Shown: piece by piece, positions 24,110 to 36,891 of the stretch | Numbering within the stretch: position 1 is the first letter of the stretch | How the letters are laid out: each line of letters begins with the position of its first letter | Assembly (NCBI GenBank): GCA_001598975.1 | Contig: BBXU01000824.1 | Coordinates: forward strand, 1 to 64,000 | DNA from: Parachlorella kessleri | Taxonomy: Eukaryota > Chlorophyta > Trebouxiophyceae > Chlorellales > Chlorellaceae | Length of the DNA: 64,000 bases | Reading direction: 5' to 3' | The notes under the pieces: model-generated | Seen by the model: only the letters and a program-made list of their open reading frames with translations | What the model was told of the DNA's origin: nothing | Database searches by the model: none | Program-made: the position numbers and the translations under genes

Positions 24110-26292
24110 AGCAACACCGAGGACTCGTTTGCACCGCTATACAGGTTGTTCTTTCTGAGAGCATCGCTGTTTTCCGGATGCTGCAGCGCTAGGCATGAGA
24201 CATGACAGGAAACATGATCTCCTTGGTTCTCGATGAATGAGAGAAAGCTCGCAGGTACAGATCATATACCTCTTGGGTCTTTTAGAGAAGGATGCTATCA
24301 ACAGCAGTGTTGAAGTAGGCGGTTGCGCGCTTACGTCACCGGGCGCCATTCTTCTGCCTTCCTTGTGGCGACTGGCCCTGCAAGTTGCTGCAAACCCCCA
24401 TTAGTACATCTGTTTCCTGAGGAGACACTGGTGTACAAGTTGTAAGAAGTATGCCAGCGAGACTGGACGCTACTATAGGGTAGTGGAACTGGCAGGCAGT
24501 AGGTCTGCACTAGCACACGCAGGTACTACGACAGGATTGATTCTCCGGTGCCCAACTTACCTAGCGCAACTGACTGCCTTCCAGGATCTTGGAGGCTGTG
24601 CCTGGTGGCAAACCTCTTTGGCTTCAATGCTAACCTGCCACTAGTCTAGTTGTCCCGGCCATTCCAGCTGGCCGCCGCTTTAGGCGGAGCGCTCGCGGGC
24701 TCCTGCTTCTCTCAGCTCTCTGCTCCTTGCCTACAGCAGATTATGGGCTCTTATGAGGCATAGTAGCTCTTGGCGGCACTGCCTGAGATGGGACTGGAAG
24801 CCTGCTCAGCTAGCTGCACCCAGCTGCGCGTTCTCAGGCTGCACTGTCAGGGCAAAAGGTGCTGATTGTTACATATATATAGCCTCCGTCATATGGTCAA
24901 TATTGACCTCAACGGAGGGGCTATTAGTGTATGTGTCGTGATGGGGGGCGATCCCATCCGTGTGCATCCCTTATTACCCATGTCGCTGGCCACCCAACAC
25001 CAAAACCCCCTGTGGGGGTTGGCTCACCCTACATAAGTAGTTGCCGGACCTACCGAGAGCTCAATCCTCACAAATATGAACCTGTGGAAGTCACCTGCAC
25101 CTCCTGCGCAGCACCACCACGGTCTGGGTCTACAAAAGGGCTTGTCAAGTTTGCCTCACTGAAAACGTGCAAGATTCACAACTAGCTCCGATGAGGTTAG
25201 GCCACCCCAGGTGAGCAATATACTCTCAAAGCGGTAACATTGCTTCGCCTTCCTATCCCATTCCCGCATAAAGAATGCACGTACTCTGCATGGCCCCCTG
25301 CTGAAAGTTGAGCTGTAAAATGCAGTATGGTACCTTCTTTCTTTCTTTAGGGTGTGCTCTCCACCTCATCAGCAGAGTGTTCAAGGTGTTATTAATAGAT
25401 CATATATCAACACAGTTATTACATATGCACAGCTGCCAGATACATCCGACTGGCCAGGTACCAAGCAGCCTGGAAATACATTTAAGCTTGATTTTGATGC
25501 AGGTGAGATAGCAGGACAACTGACCTTGCAATCAATGCAGAGACATTAAGTAGCTTTAAGTACGAAGCCTGGGTCTTTGAGGTGAAAGCAGAAAGAAAAG
25601 GGGAACACAAGCAAAGCAGCAACCAAGCTCAACACCCTCGTATGCAGTGCAGGCCTAAACCGCAAGAGTATCTTGCTTCACTCATTCCACCTAGCACCAC
25701 TCCAACAACTCAAGCAACACCCAGAGAATATCTACATCCCGCCGCCAGGGTGGGCCCGTTCAGACAGGCCTTCCCCCCCCCCCAATCTCCTCGGTTAGCT
25801 CTACCTGCCACCGTCAAGATCCATTGGCCTGGTAGTACTTTACGCATCCTGAGGCGCTCACTCAGCATCCAGCAGGGCTCCCTTGCTTCCATTCTACAGC
25901 TCCCTCTACTTCGCTGCAGACGAATGTCACCAACATTCAGTGGCCTGGCCCAGGCATCAGGCGACAGGGTGTACAGCCTCTGCATCAGGCGACAGCATCT
26001 GAATCCGCAGTTGGATCAAGCGGTACACGGCAGTACAATCATGGCGCTGCAAGAACAAAACCTCGGAAGGATGGGCACTGACGCATCCGCTTAGGGGGCC
26101 GATCTTGTTCGAATCGCAGCAGACTGTCGGCAGTACTCGAGCAACCCTGTGTACAGCAAACGCAGCCCAGTTTGGCAGTTTCACTTGTGTGTGAAGACTC
26201 GATCAAGGCCAAAGCTGCGGGCCAATCACTCCCATGTGGCACTAGGAGCCAACTGCTGATGCTGTCTTTGTCTGGCCCCTCACAGCGCTTGC
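24110..26292. other. Intergenic region, about 2.2 kb
   Basis: Lies between the divergent PC-esterase-like and CAF1 genes. I see no convincing exon. Near 25954-25995 a 14-base word, gcatcaggcgacag, is repeated with 28-base spacing. At about 25780-25835 the minus strand carries a weak type 1 repeat match (ggtggcaggtagagctaacc). A long 5' leader or non-coding first exon of CAF1 could lie here. Confidence 0.45.
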
Positions 26293-29079
26293 ATGGCTGT
26301 AAAGGCAGCAGAGGGCTCGCTAACGGGCATAACTCCCAACGGAGACGTGAGTAACTGCACTACCCCGCCTCTTGAGTTTGAAGAGCGGCCTGTGGGACTT
26401 TTTGTGCACCTAGCTTAGCACCCCCCCTGCCATGTTTGCAGACGCTGCGGGTGCGAGAAGTTTGGCAAGATAACTTGGAGGAGGAGCTGGGGTTGATTCG
26501 GGATGTGGTGGACCAGTATCCCTTCTGTGCTATGGACACCGAGTTCCCTGGGGTGGTGGCCCGCCCCGTGGGCAACTTCAAGAACAGCGGCGAGTACCAC
26601 TACCAGACACTCAGGCAAGCAGCGTTGCGGATGTGGGGCGTTCAACAAAAGGAAACGTGCCAGTCACCCTGGGAAAGTTTTCAGCGCTGGGCTGCTGCAC
26701 TGGTTCGAGGTGCAGGCGTCGAATGCGCTTGAGCAGTGCCCTGAACTGCTGGCACACAACAACCCTCTCTGCTAACTGTCAACAAGCTGACGTCTTCATC
26801 TTGTGCAGAATCAATGTGAACATGCTGAAGCTGATACAGCTAGGGCTTACGTTCACAGACGAGAAAGGGAACCTGCCGAGGGTTAACAACGAGCTCTGTG
26901 TCTGGCAGTTCAACTTCAGGTGGGCTGAGCACAACCAGTGTATTAGCAGGGTGCAAGCCTCCTTCAAAATACCGGTGCTGCTATTTCGTGGCCACGCACC
27001 AAGTGAGGTAGCTGTAGGCAGCCCTGTTATGCCATACAGTGGTCCCCGGGGTCGGCCACCTGTCTGGCTTGCTCTCATGCCATGGTACACAATGCTGAGA
27101 AAACATTGAACAGGGCTGGGCAAGCTGCTCTTCGATTCCATCCTCAGCCGGCCAGTACACCTCGTCTCTTGTGCTTATTGCCCTCCCTACCACCCGGCGC
27201 TGCAGGGAGTTCCGGCTGTCTGAGGACATGTACGCGCAGGACTCGATCGAGCTGCTGAAGCAGTCCGGCATCGACTTTGCGCAGCACGAGTCGCGCGGCA
27301 TTGACGTGCACAGCTTTGGGGAGCTCCTGGTGGTGTCGGGGGTGGTGCTCAATGAAGAGGTGGGTGGGTGGGTGGGTTGGTGCTCGCTTGCTAACCAGGG
27401 GGCGTGTGGTCCCTGAGGAGGTGTGTTGGGGGGGGGGGGTGTTGCAACATTTCAAAGTGGGGCACTCCTCCTGGAAATCATTAGCAGGGCTTGTGCAGCA
27501 GGTTAGCATGGGCTGGTGCAGGCTGCAGGCTGGTTGTTTGTAGCGGAGATGGGGTGTGGGTGGGCAGGTGTCCCTGCAAGAGATGCGCTGTGTGTGGGAC
27601 GCCTGACCAGCCTGCCTCCAGTGTGTGCGGCGGCAAAGCTGCCCGCCCCAGCGGGCTCACAGGGCGCATAGGCACCGCCCGTGCAGTCTGTGTAGACAGC
27701 TTGGCGGCCTTGTGAAGCGGGGAAGCAGCTATTTTCAGCCCAGACATTAATTAGGGTTATAGCGAACATACGAAGCGCGCCTGCTCTGTGGGTAACCCAC
27801 ATGCATGTGCCTGCAACTGGCTGCGTGGGTGGTGGGTGCTGCAGGTGCGGTGGATCACGTTCCACAGTGGGTACGACTTTGGGTACCTGCTCCGTGTGCT
27901 CACCTGCTCGCCCCTGCCCGCCTCGGAAGCCGAGTTCTTTGAGCTGCTCAAGGTGCGCGGCCGCCGGGTGGGCAGGTGGACGCAGGTGGCTTGGTCATGC
28001 TGGCTAGTCTGTCTGTGTGGTAGCCAAGGCAGCCCTGCCTTAAACCAGCCCCTAGCACTCGCTAGCAGGCTATCGTTAAGAGATGCGCGTTTCCCCAGGC
28101 CCCAGGAACGAGCTAAGTGGGGTTCACATTTCCTTGCAACCTTCATGCGGCCGGTCGGGCCGGATGTAGGTAGGAGAGGGAACCTGCGCAACCTGTTGCG
28201 TTGTGCAAAGACTGTCTGCTTGGTCTGAGAGACCCTGGATGGACAAGTGCCGAAAGAATAGCAATGGCCTTCCCGAAAAGAAAGCAGTGGCCCTTGTGGA
28301 AATAGTGAGGCAGGCGCGTCTTTCCGTGGCGGGCGCGCTTGTTGGAGGAGTGAAGGGGTGGGTGGAGGGTGCGAGAGGGAGGGGGCCGCTGCGCCGTAGG
28401 CCAGAACCCCTCTAAGACTGTGGTGTGCATCTTAGTGGATTGCTCCTATTACCAGCACCTTGCTGCACCGATGGTCATGCGCTGCTGCCTGCTGCGCTTT
28501 GCTGTGGCCCGCAGATCTTCTTCCCCACCGTGTACGACATCAAGTACCTCATGAAGTTCTGTGACAACCTGCACGGCGGGCTGAACAAGCTGGCGGAGAC
28601 GCTCGACGTGGCGCGCATCGGACCGCAGCACCAGGTGGGCCGGTAGGAGCGGTTGCCATGTTGGTGATGCCAGGATGGATAGGGCACACTCAAGGCCGCA
28701 GGGGGCCGCGGCAGGAAGCAGTTCACGACGAGTGTCCGTCGGTGTTGATGCATGGTTTGGCACCAGTTACAGTGAGTGCCTGCCAAGCCTGCGGGTCGCC
28801 GCATGGTGCCTGGTGCTTGTATTGCTCCCCAGGCGCAGCAGCCCGCTGGTCCTGCTGACCGTGGAGGGTGAACGGTGCCCGCCGGGTGGTTAGCCCCCCG
28901 CGTGTGTTCTGGCGGTTGCGGTGCAGGCCGGCTCCGACTCTCTGCTGACCAGCGCCACCTTCCTCAAGCTGGCCACCGACTTCTTCAGCGGCGTGAAGGG
29001 CATGGACAGCCACCGAGGGGTGCTGTATGGCCTGGGCACAGACGGCAACAACGAGCTGCTCAACGCCCTCAAGGACTGA
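26293..29079 (+). CDS. CAF1: CAF1/POP2 deadenylase subunit of the CCR4-NOT complex
   Basis: A DEDD-type 3'-5' poly(A) nuclease that shortens mRNA tails in the cytoplasm. Seven exons: 26293-26346, 26442-26614, 26809-26919, 27206-27359, 27845-27952, 28515-28634, 28927-29079; 290 residues. Intron 2 begins GC rather than GT (at 26615). The active-site motifs are intact: [13 protein letters not shown] (first Asp and Glu), [11 protein letters not shown] (Asp), and the [10 protein letters not shown] block (His and Asp) formed across the last junction. Conserved [12 protein letters not shown] and [10 protein letters not shown] are present. The first exon gives 18 residues ahead of the conserved start, close to the family length of 270-290. 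The start ATG is the only in-frame one in exon 1. TGTAA motifs follow at about 29442 and 29539. Confidence 0.95.
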
Positions 29080-30147
29080 CACACCCCACACACCGACCCG
29101 CCCACCCCGTTGGGCTGGGCTGGGCTGGGCGTCACATGGTGGCGGCTCGGGATGTTGAGCGGGAGGGATCTTGGACCCGCCCCTGCCGCCTGGCTGGGGT
29201 TCCACCACGAGCACCGTTGTGGGCGAGCGGGGAATGGCTGGCTGGGTTGCGAGGGATGGCGTGGCACTCTGGCCGCAGGGTGCAGCGCCTCCCCTCGCTG
29301 ACTGGGCCCGCTGACTCCCCCTTGCGGTGGGGGAGGGCCACGAGCCCAGGTCCACAGCGTGCATGCCATGGAGAGTTGACTGACTGGCTTGGGCGCTGGG
29401 CAGGGGGGCTTGGTGTGTGTGCCCCTCGCCCAGTGCCCCTTGTAACCCCTGTACTGTTCTGTATGCGTGTGAGCACTGCACTGCCGGCCCAGCGGATTTT
29501 CTCACGCATTTTGCGGACCGCTGTGGCTTGCTGGCTCATGTAACATTTGCGACACCGCACACCGATCCCTTTTAAGATGGAATGCACGTGACAGGAAGGG
29601 GTCCCTTTTGGAAGCTGTTCAAGAGGAGCAGAGAGCCAAGGCTGGCACGTGTGAAGAGTAGGATGCACAGCAAGTAGTGAAATGGAGTACAAAGGAGGAA
29701 AAGTCAAGCAGGAACAACAGCCAGAAGGACGGCCTACAAACTTCGTACCCATCAGAGCCAATATCAGCAAAGACACGTCTGCATGCAGGGCGCTGGGGAG
29801 ACGCGGTTGCAGGAGGGCCTAAGAAACTTATATTGAAAAAACCTCCATTGAACAGGCTGGGGTTTTGGTGGGAGCAACAAGCTGCGGAAAGTATGTATCC
29901 TAGAAAAAACCTTCGCAGTAGCATACACTTATACCTCATCCCGTCTACTGACTGACATATTCTCTCAGGCAAGTTCCTTGGGGTTTGCCACCCAGGCTAT
30001 CCTAGACATTCACTCGGCTCTGTGTGGGGGGCCCGTAGCAACCCTGCCAGCCAGCCTGGCAGCACACATGCCATTGGGCTACACCAAGCTAGTCACCAGG
30101 CCTGTGAGGCCCTGCTCCCCCAGCAGGCTGCAGTCAGACCAAGCCTG
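29080..30147. other. Convergent intergenic region
   Basis: It holds the 3' flanks of CAF1 and of the hydrolase gene. It contains a (GGGCT)n run at about 29112-29130 and one type 2 repeat at 29568-29603. No coding region was recognised. Confidence 0.55.
29568..29603 (+). repeat. Short dispersed repeat type 2, copy 2
   Basis: Reads ccttttaagatggaatgcac then gtgacaggaaggggtc. It is identical to the left and core part of the copy at 55181 except for one missing A. Confidence 0.8.
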
Positions 30148-32473
30148 CTATGTGCCTTCCCCGCCAGCCTGCCCCAGCAGGTGCGTGTCTAGCCAGGAGG
30201 AAGCGTGGGCCCACATGGTGGCCGTGCACTCGTGCCCCACCCCCGCCTCCACAAACAGCTGCACCTTGTCGGCGGCACCCAGGGCCGCGTAGGTGGCCCG
30301 GGTGGGCACCAGGGCCACCTCCACACCCTGTGCTGGGGGCAGGGCGAGACGAGGCGGTAAGACCAAACGATGGGTTGCAAGCTGAAGCCATCCTAGGTAT
30401 GGGAGTCTTCAAGAATTTCTGTTGATGTATGCAGCACGTACAAGCATGGCGGGGCAGGAAGGCTCCAGAAGCGGTGGGTGGGTTCTGCTGGCATGCGTGC
30501 TTGCATGTTGTAGGGCTCACGCATGCTTGTACCAGCACTGGCAACAGCTTTCTGTGCATCCCAGCACCCAGCCCTGGATCACGGCTGGCCGGCCAGCCCT
30601 CCGGTGGCTGCACCTGGAGTGGGCAGCGCGGGTCTGTCTCTCCTTTGATGATCAGCAGCGGCCGAGGTGCTATTAGGGGCAGGGACTTGGGGGCGTCATA
30701 ACTGTCTAGCAGGCCTGCGCACACCACAGCCTAGCATGGGGTCGTACACGGGCGCGCAGCGCATGGTCATGCAAGACTGACAGCAAGCCACAGTGCTGAC
30801 AGCGAGCAGGTGTATTGTCGACGCCAACCAAGGGGCACATGGAACACACCGAGGGCATGCCAGCTCGCTCCAGCACGTCCGCACGGGGGGCTGGAGGCAT
30901 GTGTCTAAATAACGACATGCTGGTCACAGTCGTAGTAGCCTCCTGCCCCAGCTGAGCTGTACCTGGTAGCAGCTTGTGCCAGACCGCCTCCACCACCTCC
31001 TCCCCCACGTCCGGCTGCCCCAGGTCGTGCCGGGCCGCCTCAAACACCAGGGGTATGCTGGCCACCCGCCCATGCCAACTGGTGTTCTCTATGGCCCACC
31101 TGTGCCGCCAGAAGCGACCATGCATGTCAGTTCAGCTAGCAGGGGATAGTGTGCTGAGAAGTAGGGCGGCGCAGCCAATACGGAGCAGTCAGAGCAGAGT
31201 GAGCCGCGGAGCCGGGCTGTCCATGCATGCTCCTCAGGCTGCTTGCCGCAAGGCTTGCAGTTGCAAAGCTGTTGCAAAATTACTGCACCCACATGAAGTA
31301 CTGCACCCCGATCATGGGGGCTGCCACCGCCACTCGGGTGTCCGCCGCTGCGCACAGCCAGGTGTGCATGCCGCCAAGGGAGATCCCTGCACAAAGATGA
31401 TATTTCTAAGAATATCAATCCGATCGGTTGCGACGGTCCATCTGACAAGAAGACTTGCAAGAATATGTTTATTACCCACAGCTTCTGGGCAGGCACAACC
31501 GCTTCCCATTCCAGCTGGCAGAGTGGCAGCACACCCACTCAAGACCCATCGCAAATCCTCACGTTGCAGGTCCCTCCCCTGCCTTCAACTGCCAGGAGCA
31601 ATGGATATTGCAGCAAAGCCGGAGAATGGCACGCAGAGGGGCTCCCAGCTATTGCATTGACAAAGCAGAGTGGCTTGCGTACCACCTTAGCAGCCCTGCA
31701 GTGCATGGGGCGCCAATAAGGGTCAGCCCCACACTCACCAGCTCCTCAGCAAGCCAAGGCGCATTGTTGCAGCGCACCAGCACACTGGCGCGTGACGAGC
31801 GTGTGCCACCTTGCAAGGTTTCAGTGGAAGGCGGGGCGGGCTGCAGCGAGTGCCCCACCTGTCATGCCCACCCGTGCCATGTCGGCGTCGGGGCGGGTCT
31901 CCAGCAGGTCCAGCAGGCGCAGCAGGTCCCACACATTGTCCAGCAGGAAGGGCCGCTCGGGGCCTTGCCGCCAAGCCCTGCGCTTGCAAGCCACCTGCCT
32001 GCCTGCCTGCTGACCCTGCCAGGGGCACGGAGTGCCCATGTGGCCTACCGTTTACACTGGTGCAGCGCAGCGTCATGGAAGCCGCCTCTGGGCAGGTCCA
32101 ATGGCTGCTTCAGCTCGGCGGGTGCATGAGACAGGACGGCAGCTTTCCCAGGTGGTGGGACATGACAGCACAGGATCTCACCCCCACCTGACGAGCGCTG
32201 CCTCGTAGCCATCCCTGGGGTTGGCATATGCCGGGTCGTGGCGGGCCCCATGATACCGGCAGTCGATGGCTGCTACCAGGTAGCCCCTCCCCGCAAACAG
32301 GGCCTGCTGGGTCGCAACCTCGTCCTTGCTGCCCCCTGTGGCGTGGAGCAGGATGGCTACTGGATGCCGGGAAGGAGGAGAGCTAGGCAGGCCGGCTTGC
32401 TTGACCAGCCGGAGGGGCACCCAGCCCTGGTGACTATCATCGCTGTAGTACTCCAGTTCCTCCACCGCCAGCC
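30148..32473 (-). CDS. Plant-type alpha/beta hydrolase (dienelactone-hydrolase-like), 5' end unresolved
   Basis: Six exons are firm: 32473-32188, 31977-31859, 31386-31293, 31099-30963, 30714-30614, 30327-30148, all GT-AG with matching phases. The nucleophile elbow is GISLGGMHTW (Ser). The acid is in KGETDPRCPLQ (Asp) and the His in AGVGHECTATM. Upstream blocks VAILLHATGGSKDEVA and DCRYHGARHD form the oxyanion side. The order and spacing match a plant family of predicted hydrolases with unknown substrates. The first firm exon begins in phase 1, so at least one more exon is needed. A coding-like stretch at about 33090-32942 (minus, containing RRVVSLLRQSRG) may belong but does not join in phase directly. 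No signal peptide can therefore be judged. Confidence 0.82.
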
Positions 32474-33149
32474 CTGCAAGCAGCAAGCACGCCACACGGG
32501 CAGGCGACAGCAGGGCCTTAACCCACCAGTGGCTCCTCTCAAGCTCAGGTGCAGGTTGCAAGCCTGAACGACCCGAGGGACTTGGTGAGATCTGTCTACC
32601 TGCTAGCTGTGGTGGAACCTGGGCTGCTGGCGACTGTCTGACCTGCACCAGGGACGAGCCTCGGGGGCCAAGTGAGCAGGCGGTCAAGGTGGTGCCGGGC
32701 TAGCCCACCTCTTGCTGGGTACAGTACTGGAAGGTGTTGTAAAGGAGAAAACGACCAAACCTGCACGGGCTGAGCCTTTCTGCCCCTTGCCACAGCTTGA
32801 AGGAGACTAGCTCGAGCGTCCATGGCTGCGCCAAGCATATACCGTTCACATAACAGCAAGGAGGAGACTACAAGCATGGGAGGCGAGTGCACTCATGGGT
32901 GCACTGGCTCGGCCCTGCCAACCTGCATTGGTGCCAGCGAAACACGTTAGCGCCCCTGCTTTGGCGCAGCAGGCTGACTACCCGCCGTGGGTCAGCTTGA
33001 AGGGCAGGAACGGTGCCGGGGGACGCGTCCTGGAAGTGTTGCGCTGCTAGGGTGGGTAGCTGTTTGCGTGCCTTGGCGGCCCTTGGATGATACACTGGGC
33101 TGAACGCCCCTCTCGTTTGAGAGGCGCCGTCATGATGTCCCAAGCGCTA

Positions 33150-35930
33150 CATGTTTTCAAGCTGAGTTCCGGCTTCCGAGGTGCCTGCGTTCAGCTTCCA
33201 CCCTGGCGGCCTCACAAGGTGCCCGCAGCAGCCATGCCATGAAGAAATCTAGCCAAAGTCGAACGGCCCACCCTTGGCGGTGGTGCCTTGTGATAAACAA
33301 CGCTGAGGAACGGATATCTGAGGCTGACGCTGCTGCGGCTGCGCCCCAGGACCCTGCACCTTGCACCATGCCTGCACGTTGCTGCACGCACCTTGTAGTG
33401 TGCCCCTGGGGAGGGGTGTTTCTTGGGCCTGCGTCACACTCTACACCCCCTGCTGCTGATGACACAAGGCCGAGCTGAGAGCCTTTGCCAAATCCCCGCC
33501 GCTGGCTCCCGCTTGCAACATACCCACGCTCCGGTCCCGGTTGGCCTGCTGCGCCGGCACACGGCTTGGCGGCCGGTACAGGTCAGCTCATAAGGCTTTC
33601 TGTGTGCGTGCTTGTGGCTTGCAGGTGCCAGCTGTGCTTGTGGCTTGCCATGTTTGTGTGGTTGTTTATGACTTGGGTGTGTGTGTAGCAGGCCAGGTGC
33701 TCCATGGTCCGCGCGTAGGTGCTATGCTGGGTGTAGCTTTGTGTTCCTGCATGTTGGCGCTTCCTTGGCGATGATGTGTTGTCCGCCTGGGGTCTCAGGC
33801 TGTGTCTGCTTGCTGCCTGCAGGCACAGGGGATAGCTAGATGAACCTGTGCACCACGTGCCTTGAGCCCGAGGCCCCGGCCGCCTCGAGGTAACCGCACG
33901 GCAGTAATGCCCAGTTCGCGGCAGTAATGCCCAGTGAACAGACATGCCAGGCAAGTAAGGACCTTGGAAGTGCATCGCCCCTTGTGGACGCCCCGGCCCC
34001 GCTTAGGACTGCCCGGCCGCGCTGCCTAGGAACGCAGCATGTGGAAGTGGAGGGGAGGGCGTGCGCTTTGCCGCGCTTTGCGCACCCCTTCCCTCCCAGC
34101 AGTAGTCCACCGTGCCAGCTGGCGCAAGGGGACGCGCGTGGGCAGGCGTGCACAGCAGTGCCCTGGCTCACGCGTAGCAGCATTGGGCCGGTGGCCGTGA
34201 CAGCGCCCTGCGCCCGATGCCCGGGAGGCGAGGTCAGAGAGGGGCATGGGGATGTGCCAACCTGGCTCCGCGCCGCGGGCATCCCCATGACCCGGCCCCT
34301 CCCCGAGAAAGGTCCCCAGCAGGGATCCAGGCGGCTCAGAGAGGTTGGCTAGCTGGTGGGGGCAACCTGGCGACTGTCGGTGACCGGGCCTTGGCCGTGG
34401 CATCACATCGCCCAGGTTTGCTAGGGTGAGCCCTATCGGGGCTCCCGCCGTCCCGCCTGCTGCTGACGCCTGTGCCAAGAGATGGCTGGGGCCTGCATAC
34501 ATGGCCAGGGGCTTCCCACCGAGATGCGTGGGCTAGACTCGCTGGCCGTGTTGTGGGCTTCCAGCCATAGGTCAGTGAGATTGACAGTGAGCATAGGTCC
34601 CCCTCAGACATGGGCGGCATTACAGTGGTTCGCAGCCTGAACCCCCAGCAGTGGGTAGCACGCAGTGCAGCAGCCCTGCATGGGCGCAGCAGTTTGCAGT
34701 GCAGCAGCTCAGACTGCAGTTGGGTCGGTGCATGCAGCACTGTGGGCACAGCCCCCAGCCTGTTTTCTGGCTTGCTTGCTTGCTTGACCGGTTTTCTTCG
34801 GCACCACTGTCTCGCTTCCTGGCAGCGTGGCGTGTCTGGCGCAGTCTGTCTAGTCCTTGCGTCGCCTAGGGCAAGGGGCTTTGAGAGGGCGGAAGCGGCG
34901 CTCTTTGTGACCGCTTGGGCTTGCGGGGGGGACTGAGAAGGGGGCTTTGCACACCCCTGCCAGTGACATCCCCTCCTGCGCACTTGGTGGCCGGCGGGGC
35001 TGTGGCTCTCCCTTGCTTGGGGTGACCCGGCAGGGGATGCTTTCGGCCCCCCGGGTTGAATGGGGCGGCAGCTCCTGTGGCTGCTTTGGCAGCCGGGGCC
35101 GACTCTGCTGGCTAGAGCGGCAGGCTTCCTTGCGCAGGGGCCGCTGCGGCTCTTCCTGCCTCGCTCCGACTGCCTTCAGGTGGCCTGGGGTGACACTCAT
35201 GGGCTGGCCGGCTGGCCCTCATCAGCCGCGCACGCTATCCGCTGGCACGGCCGGCGCGACAGACACGACTTTTTGCAAAGACGCTAATGCTCCGGCACGC
35301 ACGCCGACTTGTCAACACGTGAACCACCTCGCTGCCCTTGTGGCCGCTGAAAAGCAAAGCTCCGCCTCGCGCGGCGACACCTGGCTAACGCTGAAAACAT
35401 GAACCACCCTGAAGGCCGGTGGGGCTGTCACAGTCCCCCGGCGCTCACCCACGTCCATGGAACGCCGCATTGCCTGTGACATTGGCAGCTGGCTCCTTGG
35501 CTGGACCCCACCGACGGAACTTACACCGGCATGGCAAGCGCCTCTGGCGCTGATCCCACGGCCTTTGACAGGCACCCAGGGAAGCACCTGCGACGCAGCG
35601 CGCTCGCCCACGATGGCTAGGCCGGCAGCATACTGACAGCCACCCGACCGGCTGCCTGGGTGCGGCAGGAGCACCAGGACGGGGTTTCTCTTGGCAATCC
35701 TGGGCTTTATGCTGACGTCAACTGGCGAAAGTCTGAGGCAGGGGTTGTGACAGCAGGCCGGCCCCCTCCCCATGGTTGGTTTGCACTGCATGTTTTAGCC
35801 TGTGGCATCACTCCTGGCTTGGTTGCTGCGCATGCACTCTGCATGTGGGGCAATGATTAACCTTTGCTTGGGGAGCCTCGCTTGAAGCCTGGCGGTGACC
35901 CTCATAAGGGTAAACTAACTAACACTTGAT
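33150..35930. other. GC-rich region without a convincing gene
   Basis: About 2.8 kb with long open frames on both strands that are explained by high GC. None has a family motif, and none has a run of compatible exons. At 33901-33936 a 20-base unit beginning gcagtaatgcccagt is tandemly duplicated. It may be intergenic DNA or decayed mobile-element sequence, but no terminal repeats or enzyme motifs were found. Confidence 0.4.
33901..33936. repeat. Tandem duplication of a 20-base unit
   Basis: The word gcagtaatgcccagt occurs at 33901 and again 20 bases later. Confidence 0.85.
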
Positions 35931-36891
35931 ATGAGCCCTTCGCTTCCCTCACACTTCCCTGTGTTGACTAACCTCACTTGCATTGACAGTTCTGCCATCG
36001 CCCCTTGGGAGCGTCGGGTGGCAGCGCTCGTGTCCCCTTCGCAGGTTGCGGCCAGCATTCTTGTGAGGAATGGGGGATAGAGCTTTTCTCTGGGAGCCAG
36101 TCTTGTGGGCCATTGGTATGGAGCCAACCATCTGTGGGTGGAGTTGGAGCATGGGATTGCAGGAGTTTGGCCTCTGGATGGGATGCTGGAGGACCTCCAC
36201 AAGACGCTGGCTGTTGAGGAGCACAGGATGTTGCTCAGTCAATGATTGTGCTATATGTTGTGCCGTTGAGGATACTTCTGCACCCATTGCGATTGTCTGC
36301 GGCAATTTAAGGCGTATGCTCTGAGGGATCTGCAGTGTTGGGGCGGATTTGTGCTTGTCGTTGCTGGTCACTCTTAGTTAGGTGTTCGGGAGGGTGGCAG
36401 GTAGTGCGAGAAGAGAGCGAGAGGCGAACTGTACTGACAGGGCTGGATGCAGAAGGCTGGGCTTGAATATGCTGCAGTGCTGAGCATCTTGAAGAGCATC
36501 CAAATGAGGTCGGTAACAGCATGGTTGCCTGATATCACTGGGATACTTCTTATTGTACCCAGTGGCAGACCTTGCCATCAGGCGTGCTTGAGTTGTGATA
36601 GGACAGCATTCCTAGGGCGTATGCAAAGCAGTACACGCTTGACATGAGTGCGATGGGTAACTTAAAAGTTAGTTCATAGACTTTGGTTGAGCCGCAGCTT
36701 TTAAACTGTTGACTTTCGCAGGTGTAACTGCAGTAGATGCGGCGCAGGCACTCTTGAGCAAATGCCAGCTGACCCCTCTAGGCTCGCATTGCTGTCCCAA
36801 ACGGTGCACAGCTGTCACAAGTCATTCCGCAGTAACTTTCACAATGATGAGGGCCACAGCAGCTAGCGCCGCCGCTCAAGACATACTCTAG
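35930..36891 (+). other. Coding-like fragments of an unidentified plus-strand gene or pseudogene
   Basis: Three separate stretches look coding on the plus strand. The first, at about 35982-36075, includes IAPWERRVAALVSPSQVAAS. The second, at about 36082-36243, includes ASLVGHWYGANHLWVELEHG. The third, at 36722-36891, follows an acceptor and reads VTAVDAAQALLSKCQLTP to a TAG. A fourth candidate near 36449-36508 reads KAGLEYAAVLSILKSIQ. Frames are interrupted and I could not join them with good splice sites. A type 1 repeat lies between them. The final TAG overlaps the stop of the minus-strand gene ending at 36888. I do not recognise the family. Confidence 0.3.
36392..36466 (+). repeat. Interspersed repeat type 1, copy D
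   Basis: Complete-looking copy: gggtggcaggtagtgcgaga on the left and actgtactgacagggctgga followed by tgcag on the right. Confidence 0.8.

Noticed and set aside
31735..32191. Plus-strand frames across the hydrolase locus
   Set aside because: Antisense shadows of exons 31977-31859 and 32473-32188.
34336..34983. 215-codon minus-strand open frame
   Set aside because: No recognisable domain, and the other strand has equally long frames; GC-driven.
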